A stretch of 10,427 nucleotides of DNA from assembly GCA_002749535.1 (NCBI GenBank), contig MZZL01000366.1, positions 1 to 10,427 on the forward strand, written 5' to 3'. Below are positions 1 through 8,717 of this stretch, one piece after another. Made by a program: the position numbers and the translations under genes. The stretch's first letter is position 1, and every line of letters starts with the position of its first letter. The stretch is from Apophysomyces variabilis. Taxonomy: Eukaryota > Mucoromycota > Mucoromycetes > Mucorales > Mucoraceae. Under the pieces are notes generated by a model. It did no database searches. It had not been told where the DNA came from and saw only the letters and a program-made list of their open reading frames with translations.

Positions 1-1002
1 TGGTTTTTAAATATTGTTGCGCTACGCCCTGAACAGAAAAATGTACTTTGTTCAAAATATCAGTAACAAGATTTTCATAATTTCATTGGATGATTTTTCA
101 AAATTCGTTCTCCGAAGCTTTAAACAATTTTGGGCGGAATCTTCAAAAACTTTTGAAAAAACCAGTAGTAAAGATATAGGAAAGAAACCGGTTTTTGAAG
201 ATCAATTTGAGATCTTTCATAATCCAATAAATTTACTTTGACGGAATCTTCCTCAGTCATCAGTTAAAGAAATCTGTACGACTTAGTTGGAGATGGAAAG
301 TACTGTAACATGGAGAAACTTCATCTAATGCTCCGCAACGCTAATGTTTCCAAATCAGAAAGCTATCAAAGAGTACCAATGTTGCCGATGCAGGGCCTTT
401 GCAAAGTACGACTTCATGTATTCCTGCATAGGATAAGTAGAAGCTCTCAGCGTGCGAAACGCGGAGGAAGTGATGAATGGAATCCACTTCGCTATACCTA
501 CTGTAAATGACATTACACGCTGCATGCAGCATTCGAGCTATTCCTTAATTATCCGAGTGCATAATGTCATAAGAATCACACACGGCATAGTAAAAACGCG
601 ATTAACTGGTTCAGGGTAAAGCCAACAAGTTGCACTGTGAATATTAGGCGATACGCTATTGCAAGACCTATGCTAACTAACAACCACTCATGCAGGGAAG
701 CTGAGTGGTAATCCGTTTCAATCCAAAACTGGCGTACGGATATTTGGTTGTTTTCCACGTTTTTACGAGTTCACATATGCCCCCTTCATCGCAAGGGAAA
801 TTCGAACATGCTACGACAGAGAAATATAACCCCACCAAGTCTTTCTGGCGCTTACTTTATGTTAGAAAGGACGTGCTCAGTTGGAATTGCAGCATAACAA
901 GAATCTAAGGTCGGAAATGTATGGAACATCAGCTATTGTCGACAAGGAAGAGGTGCCGCCAAGGGTTGTTTATTTTGACAAGCGAACAGGTCTGGTAGAC
1001 AT
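1..1002. other. Left flank, no established gene
   Basis: I recognise no protein family or RNA gene here. The left 300 bases are AT-rich. On the minus strand an ATG at 260-258 opens a 47-codon frame beginning MTEEDSVKVNLLDYERSQ; it could be the first exon of a gene leaving the window to the left, but I find no clean donor/acceptor pair to extend it. On the plus strand a branch-site-like CTAACTAAC lies before a CAG at about 694, and a 58-codon open stretch runs from 866 to 1042 (see findings). Either could be an exon of a fast-evolving gene or chance. Confidence 0.5.
969..974 (-). terminator. Poly(A) signal of the Cox7-like gene
   Basis: Read on the minus strand this is AATAAA, 29 nt past the stop codon of the Cox7-like gene. 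That spacing suits a eukaryotic cleavage/polyadenylation signal and supports the stop chosen in the short second exon. The assignment rests only on motif and position. Confidence 0.5.
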
Positions 1003-1234
1003 CTATTTTTCTCCTTTCACCATCCTAAAATTTCTTAGTTAAGCGACGTTCAAAGGTGTTTGTAGCTTCTTACTTGTATGTTCCATAAAGCGAACCGGTC
1101 AAACCCACAGCAATACCCGCAAAGACGATCGTAACGTACAATTTGTCTCTTGGTCCCTTAAGCCAAAGAGGCTTTGAAGAAGGAGCCTGAAAGTGTCTTT
1201 GATTGGCGATAACGTTGTTTGGCTTGTTCAGCAT
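1003..1234 (-). CDS. COX7: Cytochrome c oxidase subunit 7 (Cox7/COX7a family)
   Basis: Small inner-membrane subunit of respiratory complex IV. Exons, in transcription order, are 1234-1074 and 1024-1003. The 49-nt intron has donor GTAAGA, branch CTTAACTAAG and acceptor TTTTAG, and splits the Lys54 codon. The product is 60 residues, the length I recall for yeast Cox7. It follows the family pattern: a short N-terminal helix ending in a RHFQ element (13-16), then KPLWLKGPRDKLY (21-33), where Lys-Pro-Leu-Trp matches the family core, one membrane helix at about 33-50, and a Lys-rich tail ending KMVKGEK. Without splicing the frame stops right after Tyr-Lys, losing that tail, which favours the intron. 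The start is the second in-frame Met-like position; the sequence before it is a CT-rich tract typical of fungal 5' leaders rather than coding. No cleavable presequence is evident, as in yeast Cox7. Identity rests on recalled family pattern, not a search. Confidence 0.8.
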
Positions 1235-1282
1235 CAGGAAAAGAGTGGTGGGAAGAAAAGAAAGGAGGTTCAACAAATAAAA

Positions 1283-1289
1283 CTTTATA
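1283..1289 (-). promoter_or_regulatory. TATA-like box of the Cox7-like gene
   Basis: The minus strand reads TATAAAG about 49 nt upstream of the proposed ATG and is followed by a CT-rich stretch leading to the start codon. Position and sequence fit a core promoter, but the motif is common in AT-rich DNA. Confidence 0.35.
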
Positions 1290-2771
1290 AAAATAAAGAG
1301 TTCATCTTAAATAGGAAGTTGAAGTGAAATCACACGGTTGCAAATATGTTTGTACGCACGAACGTATGCAAGATAATACAATCTCTGTATATATCGTTTT
1401 CTTTTCACTTGTTACATCATATTAATTGGCAAGACGCACTCCATTGTTCCTATAATTCAGTAAGAAATACTTGCTCACAATTTGCTTACCTAACTCATAT
1501 CTTAGCAAATATCAATAAAGTTGATGGATAGACTGGCGAAAATACACGCTACAAAATCACCTGTTGCATAACAGAAAAGGTTTGTACAACCCAATTAGCT
1601 TTTGGATGTTTCACGCGGGTCTAGTACGCTTGGTTCCTTACCAATAAGAAAATAAAACAAACAGTCTTAGGTGCTAGGAATAGTTTTTGGAATCCATACG
1701 GTTCTTAACCTCTTAGAGGATGACAGGCTCCATTTAATATCAGTAAAAGAAAGCAAGTTTGCTGTTGAACGAGTAAACATTACTAAATCGCTAGCTTGCA
1801 TTGAAAGAGTAATAATGGCTCAGAATCCATTCCGTTCTTACAAAGGATATACGTAGTTAGCGTTGGGTAGCTCCAAATACTACGCTCGCTGCGACGTCTT
1901 TTTTGAACGTTGTTTCAATGCGAGCTATATGTAATGTTCACAACCGAGATAACTATTGTGGTGTAGAAGCATAAAGGAAAGAGAGCGACTACGGTAGGTA
2001 ACAATAGCTATATACAATTAGGGGGTACGTTAACTATCAATCATCTATATAAGCTGTTGCGAGCGTATAGTTCTTGTTATAAGAAAGACGATAAATAGAA
2101 AACGCAGATTTAACAGAAAGGGAATCTGTCTCTATTGTATGACAGACCGATTCTCCGAATTCCCAGCTCACTTTTCGCATACAAGAAACGAACTATGATA
2201 AACCATCATTATGCATCAGAAATATGGTAGCCATTTGTTAGGTAGGTACAGATCAAAGGTAGTTTTGGCGCAACATGTAAGTCCTAAGAAAAGCGTTACG
2301 AGAACGTCCTGCATGAAAAAAGCGCCAACGTCTACCTGATATAGAGCTTCAAATACTGCACAGGAACCGATATAGGATATTGTGATCAAGGCCAACATAA
2401 ATGATCAAGACAAGACAACAAGAAATTTAAAATAACCAATGCAGAACTATGTTTTATGTTTTTCTGGCATCAGTCTTGCATCAATAGTGTCCTATTGTCA
2501 CGAGAATTCCAAGCTAGATAGTTCAAAATATGAAGGATAGCAGTGGTTATGGTTTTTAGTGTCTGCTACCTCCTATCCATTTATATCAACATACTTAGTG
2601 CGTCTGATCTGCATGGAGAAAGGTATCCAAGGGTAAAGGGTGCTTTAACTCACTTTTGACCAAATAACATGAGCGGAGCGTTTAAATTTAGCCGTTGGCT
2701 ATCCAATTCAGTTTACCGATTCCCATTCAGACTGTGCAAGCCATTTCCACCACTCTGACTGACAACCAACT
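1290..2771. other. Intergenic stretch between the Cox7-like and TBC genes
   Basis: I see no recognisable gene. Open frames here are short and lack family motifs (for example 1671-1856 plus and 2216-2398 minus). One spliceable pair exists at 1346-1460 and 1506-1571 on the plus strand, around a 46-nt intron-like segment with GTAAGA, CTAAC and TTAG. Its peptide resembles nothing I know, and the opposite strand offers an equally good intron-like segment in the same place. The final few hundred bases should hold the promoter and 5' leader of the TBC gene. An in-frame TGA lies at 2760-2762, just before that gene's ATG. Confidence 0.5.
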
Positions 2772-5636
2772 ATGCAAGAAAGCAAGGACAGTACGGTCTT
2801 TGTGGACCTCAATTTAGATGAACGAAACACCTCTCCTCAGGATGCCGGTCTTTCAACTAGATTGTCCTCTACACATATTACGGGAGACAACGGATTACAT
2901 TCGTCCAAGACTTCCACTTTCGATAAGAATGCATCGCAGGGTGATTCGGAAACCAGTCTAGCAGCTGACCGCCTCTTGGATGAACTCCTTTCTGAGCCAA
3001 CCAACCAATCCAGTACATCTACGACCTTTCCTGTCGGTTTGTCGGAATCGACTTCCAGTTCGTCTGTGAACATTCAGTCGCCACCTCTTTCTTCCCTAAA
3101 CGAATCAAGACAAGTAACGCAATATGACCAGTTCTTTGAGGAAGTTTCCTTAGATCTACCACGAGACTCGCAACAATTTATTCAGGGATCGATTTCTAAC
3201 GCATCTAAATTGCTGAAGTTCATGCCTAGACGCACCAACAGCTCAAGCACTATGACTGAAGCATCAACCATGCGAGCAGCTATGTCAATCAACACATCCG
3301 ATATATCTGGACCCTTTTATTCTATATCGGACGTCTTAAATGATTCGCCATCCGCAGACACAACGGTCTCGGCTGCTGCCGCTGCTGCTGCTGCTGCCGC
3401 TGCTGGCAGGGACTTGAATACAGATGTAAACCTTCAAACGGATACCATCTCATCTGGGATGAATTCAGCTAATGCGAGAGGTGCACGGCGAAACGTCTAT
3501 GATGCACCTGTGGTTGCAACATCGGGAGGATCCTCGGCCAAAATCCTTAAACGCAGATCAAGGTAACCCAAAAAATTAAGAAGTTACTATATGCTCAATC
3601 AATACCAATACATGTTACAAGTCTAAATCCGTTCACTCGGACAAAGGCAGTTCAGCATAAGCCGTCCACACTTGAGACTGTCGTATCTAAGACACGTCCA
3701 AGGTAGCAAACGTTGAAGGTAATGTTTAATACTGACTGGAAACATAGGATGCTCCCACCGAAAGACCCTCATGAAGAAAAAAAACATCTACAGGAACATG
3801 AGGCAATGATGAGAAAAGCACGTAAATTGGGTTAGTGAAACACCGATCTGGTCAACTGAGGATTCATTAATACTTGTTTAGAGGCAAAGAAGGAGAAAGA
3901 GTATCACCGTCGTAGAGAAGAGAAAGACAAGAAAATTTCTCAGGCTGTTTACGTTTGGGAGCATGATATCCTACCTCATTGGCAGTTAAGGTATAATCTT
4001 AGTCTTTTGATTCGCCTACGGTAACCTAGTTTGAAGAGTTAATGAGAAAAAGACCCGAGATTTATGGGCCCAAGGTATACCACCAAGGTGCCGTAAACGC
4101 GTTTGGATGCTTGCCATTGGCAATGAGCTAAAAATACCAAGAGGTAAGTCGTCTTATCCTACGATGAAATATCCTGAAAACCTCTTCCCTTTTAGAGGAA
4201 CTTAATAACTGTTTGAGACGTGTTCCTCAGACACCAAAGACAATCCAATACACCGGTTCGCTTCGTCATACTCGTGGATCCGCAGCGGCAATAAGGCAAA
4301 AACTAGCTACAGCCACTGAACCACAAAGCGATAACGAAGACATAGAGAAAGACCAAACTCAGGTCTGGTCAGCGGATTTGCCAAGAGCTTTTAAGAACGA
4401 ATCAGATAGTTCGTATTATAAACTTCGGAGGACCAGACGCACTAGCAGCCTAAATGTACTGCATGAAGATGATAGACGTAGTTCTTCTGACAGCGCGGGC
4501 AACCCTTCGTCGCCCTCTTTTGACAGTAGCACAGGCATAAATACGGATATTGAGGAATTTGACGATAACTTTAAAGCAGAAATGGTTTCCGAGCCAATGG
4601 ATGGTAGAAGAGCCATGGACATCGGCTCGCCGGAAACTTTGACGGAATACAACGATTTGACTGGAAAAAGTGGTGAAGATAGCGCGGTCATAAAATTAGA
4701 CAACGACATCAAAGTTACCGATGACGGAGAAGACAATGAAGAGAGCGATGCTGAGCATCTATCAGTGGAAGATATGGACATTCAGGATACGAACGCGATC
4801 ACATACCTAGATAAAGCTATCGATGAAGATATATTGCGCACTTTACCCAGCTTATGTGTTTTTCAGGTACGATTACCCTTATCCATTCGGTATAAACTAA
4901 AGTATGACCAGCCTGATGGGCCGCTGTTTATGTCGCTTAGGAAAGTACTGCGTGCGTTCGTGGGGTATAAAGGAAATCTAACATACGTAAGTATATGCTA
5001 TTCGTTCTTTCTTTGGATTTTTGATGACGGAAAAACATTTGCTAGACCCGCGGTGCTTCCTTTCTTGCGGGCATGCTTCTGTTAAACATGGGGGCACAAG
5101 ACGCATTTACGATGCTGATAAATATGATCCATCGGAGTAATGTCCTTTCGGCATTATACAGCAGGGATGAAACACGCGTGAAAGGCTACTTCAAAATCTT
5201 CAACGTCATTTTTGCCGAGAACCTACCTAAGCTTTATCTACATTTCAAGAACTTGTCCCTAACGCCAGATAACTACCTTCCAGACTGGTTCATGACCGTG
5301 TTTTCGTCTGTTATCCCTCTTGAACTTTCTTCAAGGCTATGGGATTTATTCTTACTGGAGGGGGACATTGTTCTTTTCAAGGCTGGTTTGACAGTGTTAA
5401 AGTATGTTGAACCCTTACTTTGGGGAGGTAGCTTTGGTGAGACTGTCAAAACTCTTAATACGGGATTCGTTGGTGAAGAACGTGGCGAGGAAGCGAAAGC
5501 GGCAATAGCCGTTAGTGGTCAGGTTACAAAGGGTGAGCAAGACCAGTTTTTTGCAGAGGTAATGGGGATAAACGGAATCCAGCTGGATGAAACCCGGTAC
5601 AAACAATTAGTTGAGGCGCATGTATCATCACGTTAA
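2772..5636 (+). CDS. TBC-domain Rab GAP-like protein (TBC1D12/14 type)
   Basis: Predicted Rab GTPase-activating protein acting in membrane traffic. Exons are 2772-3562, 3622-3702, 3748-3830, 3882-3990, 4037-4143, 4196-4866, 4912-4986 and 5046-5636. All seven introns (45-59 nt) are GT-AG and keep phase, giving 835 residues. Residues 1-290 are Ser/Thr-rich and probably disordered, with 11 Ala at 201-211. Then come LPPKDPHEEKK (293-303), a charged coiled-coil-like helix (about 300-340), and VWEHDILPHW, which precedes the TBC domain in this family. TBC motif A is LWAQGIPPRCRKRVW (364-378). The arginine-finger motif IDEDILR (599-605) fits IxxDxxR. Next is GPLFMSLRKVLRAF, then YTRG where YxQG is usual, then AGMLLLNM, ENLPKLYLHFKNLSLTPDNY and RLWDLFLLEG. 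Residues about 400-593 form an acidic, Ser-rich insertion between motif A and the arginine finger. Exon 2 is inferred from open frame and matching phases; a single 185-nt intron is the alternative. A TGA at 2760-2762 precedes the ATG in frame. The target Rab cannot be told. Confidence 0.9.
3372..3404 (+). repeat. GCN repeat encoding polyalanine
   Basis: Eleven consecutive alanine codons (GCT, interrupted twice by GCC) encode residues 201-211 of the TBC protein, in its Ser/Thr-rich N-terminal region. Such tracts can change length by slippage, although the GCC interruptions would slow this. No function is implied. Confidence 0.9.
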
Positions 5637-6034
5637 AAAAAAATGACCGGAATAAATCTGAAGGGCGGGGTTATTCTTCTAGCGAGACATAACATTGGTA
5701 GATGCAGAAAGCGAAAAAGATACCGACTTCGGGCAACAGCCATTTATTAAGTGGTTCACCATCTGTTTCCGCTTTTATGGTTACGAACATTTTATCGGTT
5801 ATGAACCAGATTTAATGGCTTAGCTAAACTGTACTTTCTTCAAGACAGCCTATGACAACTGTTTACTTTGACACAATAAATAATTACGGATGATTTGGTA
5901 TCGCACGCACAGGTATTTCTTGGAAGGAATTAGATGGGTAGAAGATACAAACGAATAGGAGCACTAAGCGGTTCCACAGCTGTAGATTACGCACTTTTCT
6001 CATAGGTACATGGTTTAGATAATGGACAGTTGCA
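5637..6034. other. Convergent 3' intergenic region
   Basis: These 398 bases separate the stop codons of two genes that face each other, so they should hold both 3' untranslated regions. An A-run follows the TBC stop directly. AATAAA occurs on the plus strand at 5651-5656 and 5875-5880, and on the minus strand at 5743-5748, about 290 nt past the kinase stop. If the distal signals are used, the two transcripts would overlap antisense. I see no gene inside. Confidence 0.6.
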
Positions 6035-8717
6035 TTACTGTTTGCCAGTTCGGAATTTGAGCAATGGAGCCAAAACTTCCAGAGACCCTGCCTTCTTGAG
6101 GAAATCATGCTGATAAAACACACATCAGATGAAAAAAGAAAATACAAAATAAATAGCTTTACCTCCAATAATTCTTTAGCTGTTGCTCTTGATCTGACGT
6201 CCACGCACAGACAGACCGCCAAAAATCCTTTCAGTTCGCGCGAGAGCTTCTCAGGGTTCTTGAGTGTGGGGGTGCCATGAGTAGCGATCAAGTAAAGCGC
6301 CTTCAATGGCTCCTCATCCAAGTACGGAGGCTCATTTTCAATCATTTCAATAGCCATAATTCCGAGAGACCATATATCCACCTTTGCGCCATACTCCTTT
6401 TGCTTCACGACTTCAGGTGCCATCTAATCATTATCCAAATAAGCAAAACCGAGAAAGACATTATCCATGTGTATATATTCTTTACCCAGTAAGGAGTTCC
6501 AACCATGGTTGCACGCTTACTTCTTTGATCAGTGAGTTTCGCACAGAAACCAAAGTCACTAATCTTGACTTGACCATGGGCATCCAGCAAGATATTGTCC
6601 GATTTGATATCTCGATGGATGATATTCTGCGAATGCAAATGATGCAAACCCTCTGTCGTTTCGAGACAAACTCTAGCAATTTGCTTTTCGTTCATGGTGT
6701 TGTTATCGATAACATCGGTAAGTGCACCACCTTCCATGTATTCCATCACCACCCAGAGGTCCGTATTCTTTACAAGGAAGGAGTCGAGATAATTGACAAT
6801 GTTCGGATGCTGGGATTCCTTCATTACCAAGATTTCATTCACAATAAGCTCTTTGCGAGGTTGATTTGCAAGATCCATTTGTTTAATAGCAACCTTGGTA
6901 TTGGTTGCTAATGACTTAGCGACGTATACCGAACCAGATGCACTATAACGAGCAATTTTTTTAGCGAAAAAAATACTTGGATGATCGTGTCTGTACCCTT
7001 GACCAACTCTTTGTAGTCTCTTGTACAAAGTACTGGGATCTCCACGAGTGACAACAGAACCTAGCATCTGGATTAGAACTCACTGTAAGCTTATATTTTT
7101 TTTTACGTACGCAATTTTTCCATGATTTGGGCCTCGGACATGGTACTGATCCTCTGTTCAACCTTCTTTTTCGGTGTGGAAACCTGAACTTCAGCCTTCT
7201 CTCTTTCACGCTCGCGTTCTTTTAGCTGTTGCTCACGCTCTCGTTCACGCTGCAATCGTTCACGTTCTCTTTCACGCTCGCGTTGCCGCTCGCGTTCTTT
7301 TTCTCGTTCTTTCTCTTTTTCCCGTTCACGCTGTCTCTCCTTTTCTCGTTCGCGTTCGCGTTCGCGGCGTTCACGCTCACGCTGTTCACGCTCTTGTTTC
7401 TCTCGTTCATATAATACGCGGTCATCGTAAGCAGAGACACTGTTGGTTCTAGCAGGTTGTCTTTGGGATGACGGGAGTCCGTGAGATCTGGAAGGTTCCG
7501 GTCGCGGATGTTGTGCACGCACTGGACTGACGTCGCGTGGCGAGCGAGGATGAAGACCCTATTAGGAAGAGGTTAAGACCTTTTCTTAGTTCTGAAAACA
7601 GCAGATACCGGAGAAGGAGGTGCTCGATGACCGGGGGAATAGGGATAATGGTCCCTGAGGGATTCAGATGTGCTTGGTGACCGTGGTGGAGAAAGTTTAG
7701 ACGGCATTTTACGTTCCTATCGTCTTTTCAGCATTTGTCGACCCATTCTGTGCCCTACCGGCTGACCCACGGATAATTCGTCCATCATTTCGGATACATT
7801 CGTTTCTTGCTTACGGGTGCCGTTTGCCGGTGGTGGCGGAGCGGGTCGATGGGCTGTGCGTGGAGGAGACGCAGGAGCTTTGTGGTCATGAAGAAGAGCA
7901 GCCCATCTATCATCGCTCATACGTTCTACTGCACCCTGAAGATTGGAGGAACCATATTCCTCCGCCTCCCTTTTAGTTTGCTCCGTATAAAATTCTAAAA
8001 CATCCAAGACAGCTTGCGGATTTTTTGCAGCATCTTCTGCGGTAATGGCAGAGCCCTTGAGCAGTTTTGTCCATTGGTCTGGAAGACCCTAAGAATATGG
8101 TACCGGCAATCCTTAGTATCTAAACGGGTATAGTTTCTACTTACGGTGAAAGCACCCGTGATTGGATCGAAACCAACGTGCACCTCGTGGACAAAATTGG
8201 TCGGACCTGAGGCACCGACCGGAGATCGCTAATTGCATAAGCCGTCAGTAATATGAAAGGCATTGTATAACCACACGCACGTGTCGTGTCTTTTCACGTT
8301 TTCAAAAAAGTGTACTCACATTGTATATTTCGTCCATCCACGAATAAAGCTCTTCGTCATTTTTGCATGCGATATAGTATGTTTTATCTTTTGTAGCTGT
8401 CTCGAAACAATATGGCTTCAGATCGGTTCGTGTAACGGCGGTTATTTCCTTCAAAAATACCAACGCAACGCACTGTCCCGATTGCTAATGTAATAAAGAC
8501 TTTGGTTAACCATTTTTTCTCTGAAGCTGCACTATATACAGTTGACAACTATTCAACTAGACACTCTGTAGGCTTGAACATAGATAATAGGTACCTCATT
8601 CCTGTGAAATGTCAAGGCCTGATCTCGTAGAACACAATAGCGTTTGGACCATATCCATGCACGAAGTCCGTCTTCCTTCACAGATAGGTAGCCTTCTTTG
8701 ATTATTTCGCTGGTCAT
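6035..8717 (-). CDS. CLA4: p21-activated protein kinase, Cla4 type (PH-CRIB-kinase)
   Basis: Ser/Thr kinase effector of Cdc42/Rac, in fungi acting in polarity, septin organisation and cytokinesis at the membrane. Exons, in transcription order: 8717-8595, 8484-8320, 8228-8145, 8088-7771, 7716-7609, 7558-7111, 7060-6997, 6942-6486, 6423-6163, 6109-6035. All introns (50-110 nt) are GT-AG and phase-consistent, giving 700 residues. The PH domain is at about 5-96 ([20 protein letters not shown] to [11 protein letters not shown]). The CRIB core [13 protein letters not shown] (103-115) continues into [11 protein letters not shown] Pro-rich region (about 165-315) and an Arg/Glu tract (317-387) follow. 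The kinase spans about 430-690: GQGASGSVY (435-443), catalytic Lys457 in VAIK, Glu473, HRDIKSDN (Asp548), DFG (Asp566), Thr582 before GTPYW matching the PAK activation threonine, and APEV. The C-terminal APLLKFR is typical of Cla4. The donor after residue 230 is uncertain: GTGGGT at 7770 was preferred to GTAGGG at 7758. Start ATG 8717 is provisional; a polypyrimidine tract and TAG lie just upstream, so an earlier exon is possible. Confidence 0.95.
7196..7408 (-). repeat. Arg/Glu codon repeat in the kinase linker
   Basis: A degenerate hexanucleotide-like repeat, seen on the plus strand as GTTCACGCTC/GCGTTC units, encodes residues 317-387 of the Cla4-type kinase. These residues are almost only Arg, Glu, Lys and Gln in alternation. 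Opposite charges fall at i to i+4 spacing, the pattern of single alpha-helices or long coiled coils. The repeat also makes long open frames on the other strand and in other frames here, which are artefacts. Unit variation suggests an old repeat rather than a recent expansion. Confidence 0.85.

Noticed and set aside
1346..1571. Spliced plus-strand mini-gene around a 46-nt intron-like segment
   Set aside because: Donor, branch and acceptor look good, but the peptide resembles nothing and the same bases give an equally good intron-like segment on the minus strand, pointing to chance.
2216..2398. 60-codon hydrophobic minus-strand open frame with ATG
   Set aside because: No family resemblance, no nearby coding context, and length within chance expectation.
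3563..3747. One long first intron in the TBC gene
   Set aside because: The segment 3622-3702 is open for 27 codons with matching phases at both ends and good splice sites, and it leads into the family-like Pro-Pro-Lys-Asp segment, so two short introns are preferred.
4416..4781. 121-codon minus-strand open frame, Ser/Leu-rich
   Set aside because: Antisense shadow of the acidic insertion of the TBC gene; low complexity mirrors the Asp/Glu/Ser codons.
6384..6911. 175-codon plus-strand open frame
   Set aside because: It lies antisense to the conserved kinase core, crosses the 6424-6485 intron, and shows no family motifs.
7174..7452. Plus-strand open frames opposite the kinase linker (Val/His/Ala- or Phe/Leu-rich)
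   Set aside because: They arise because the Arg/Glu codon repeat is stop-free on the other strand; composition is monotonous and the minus strand holds the real gene.
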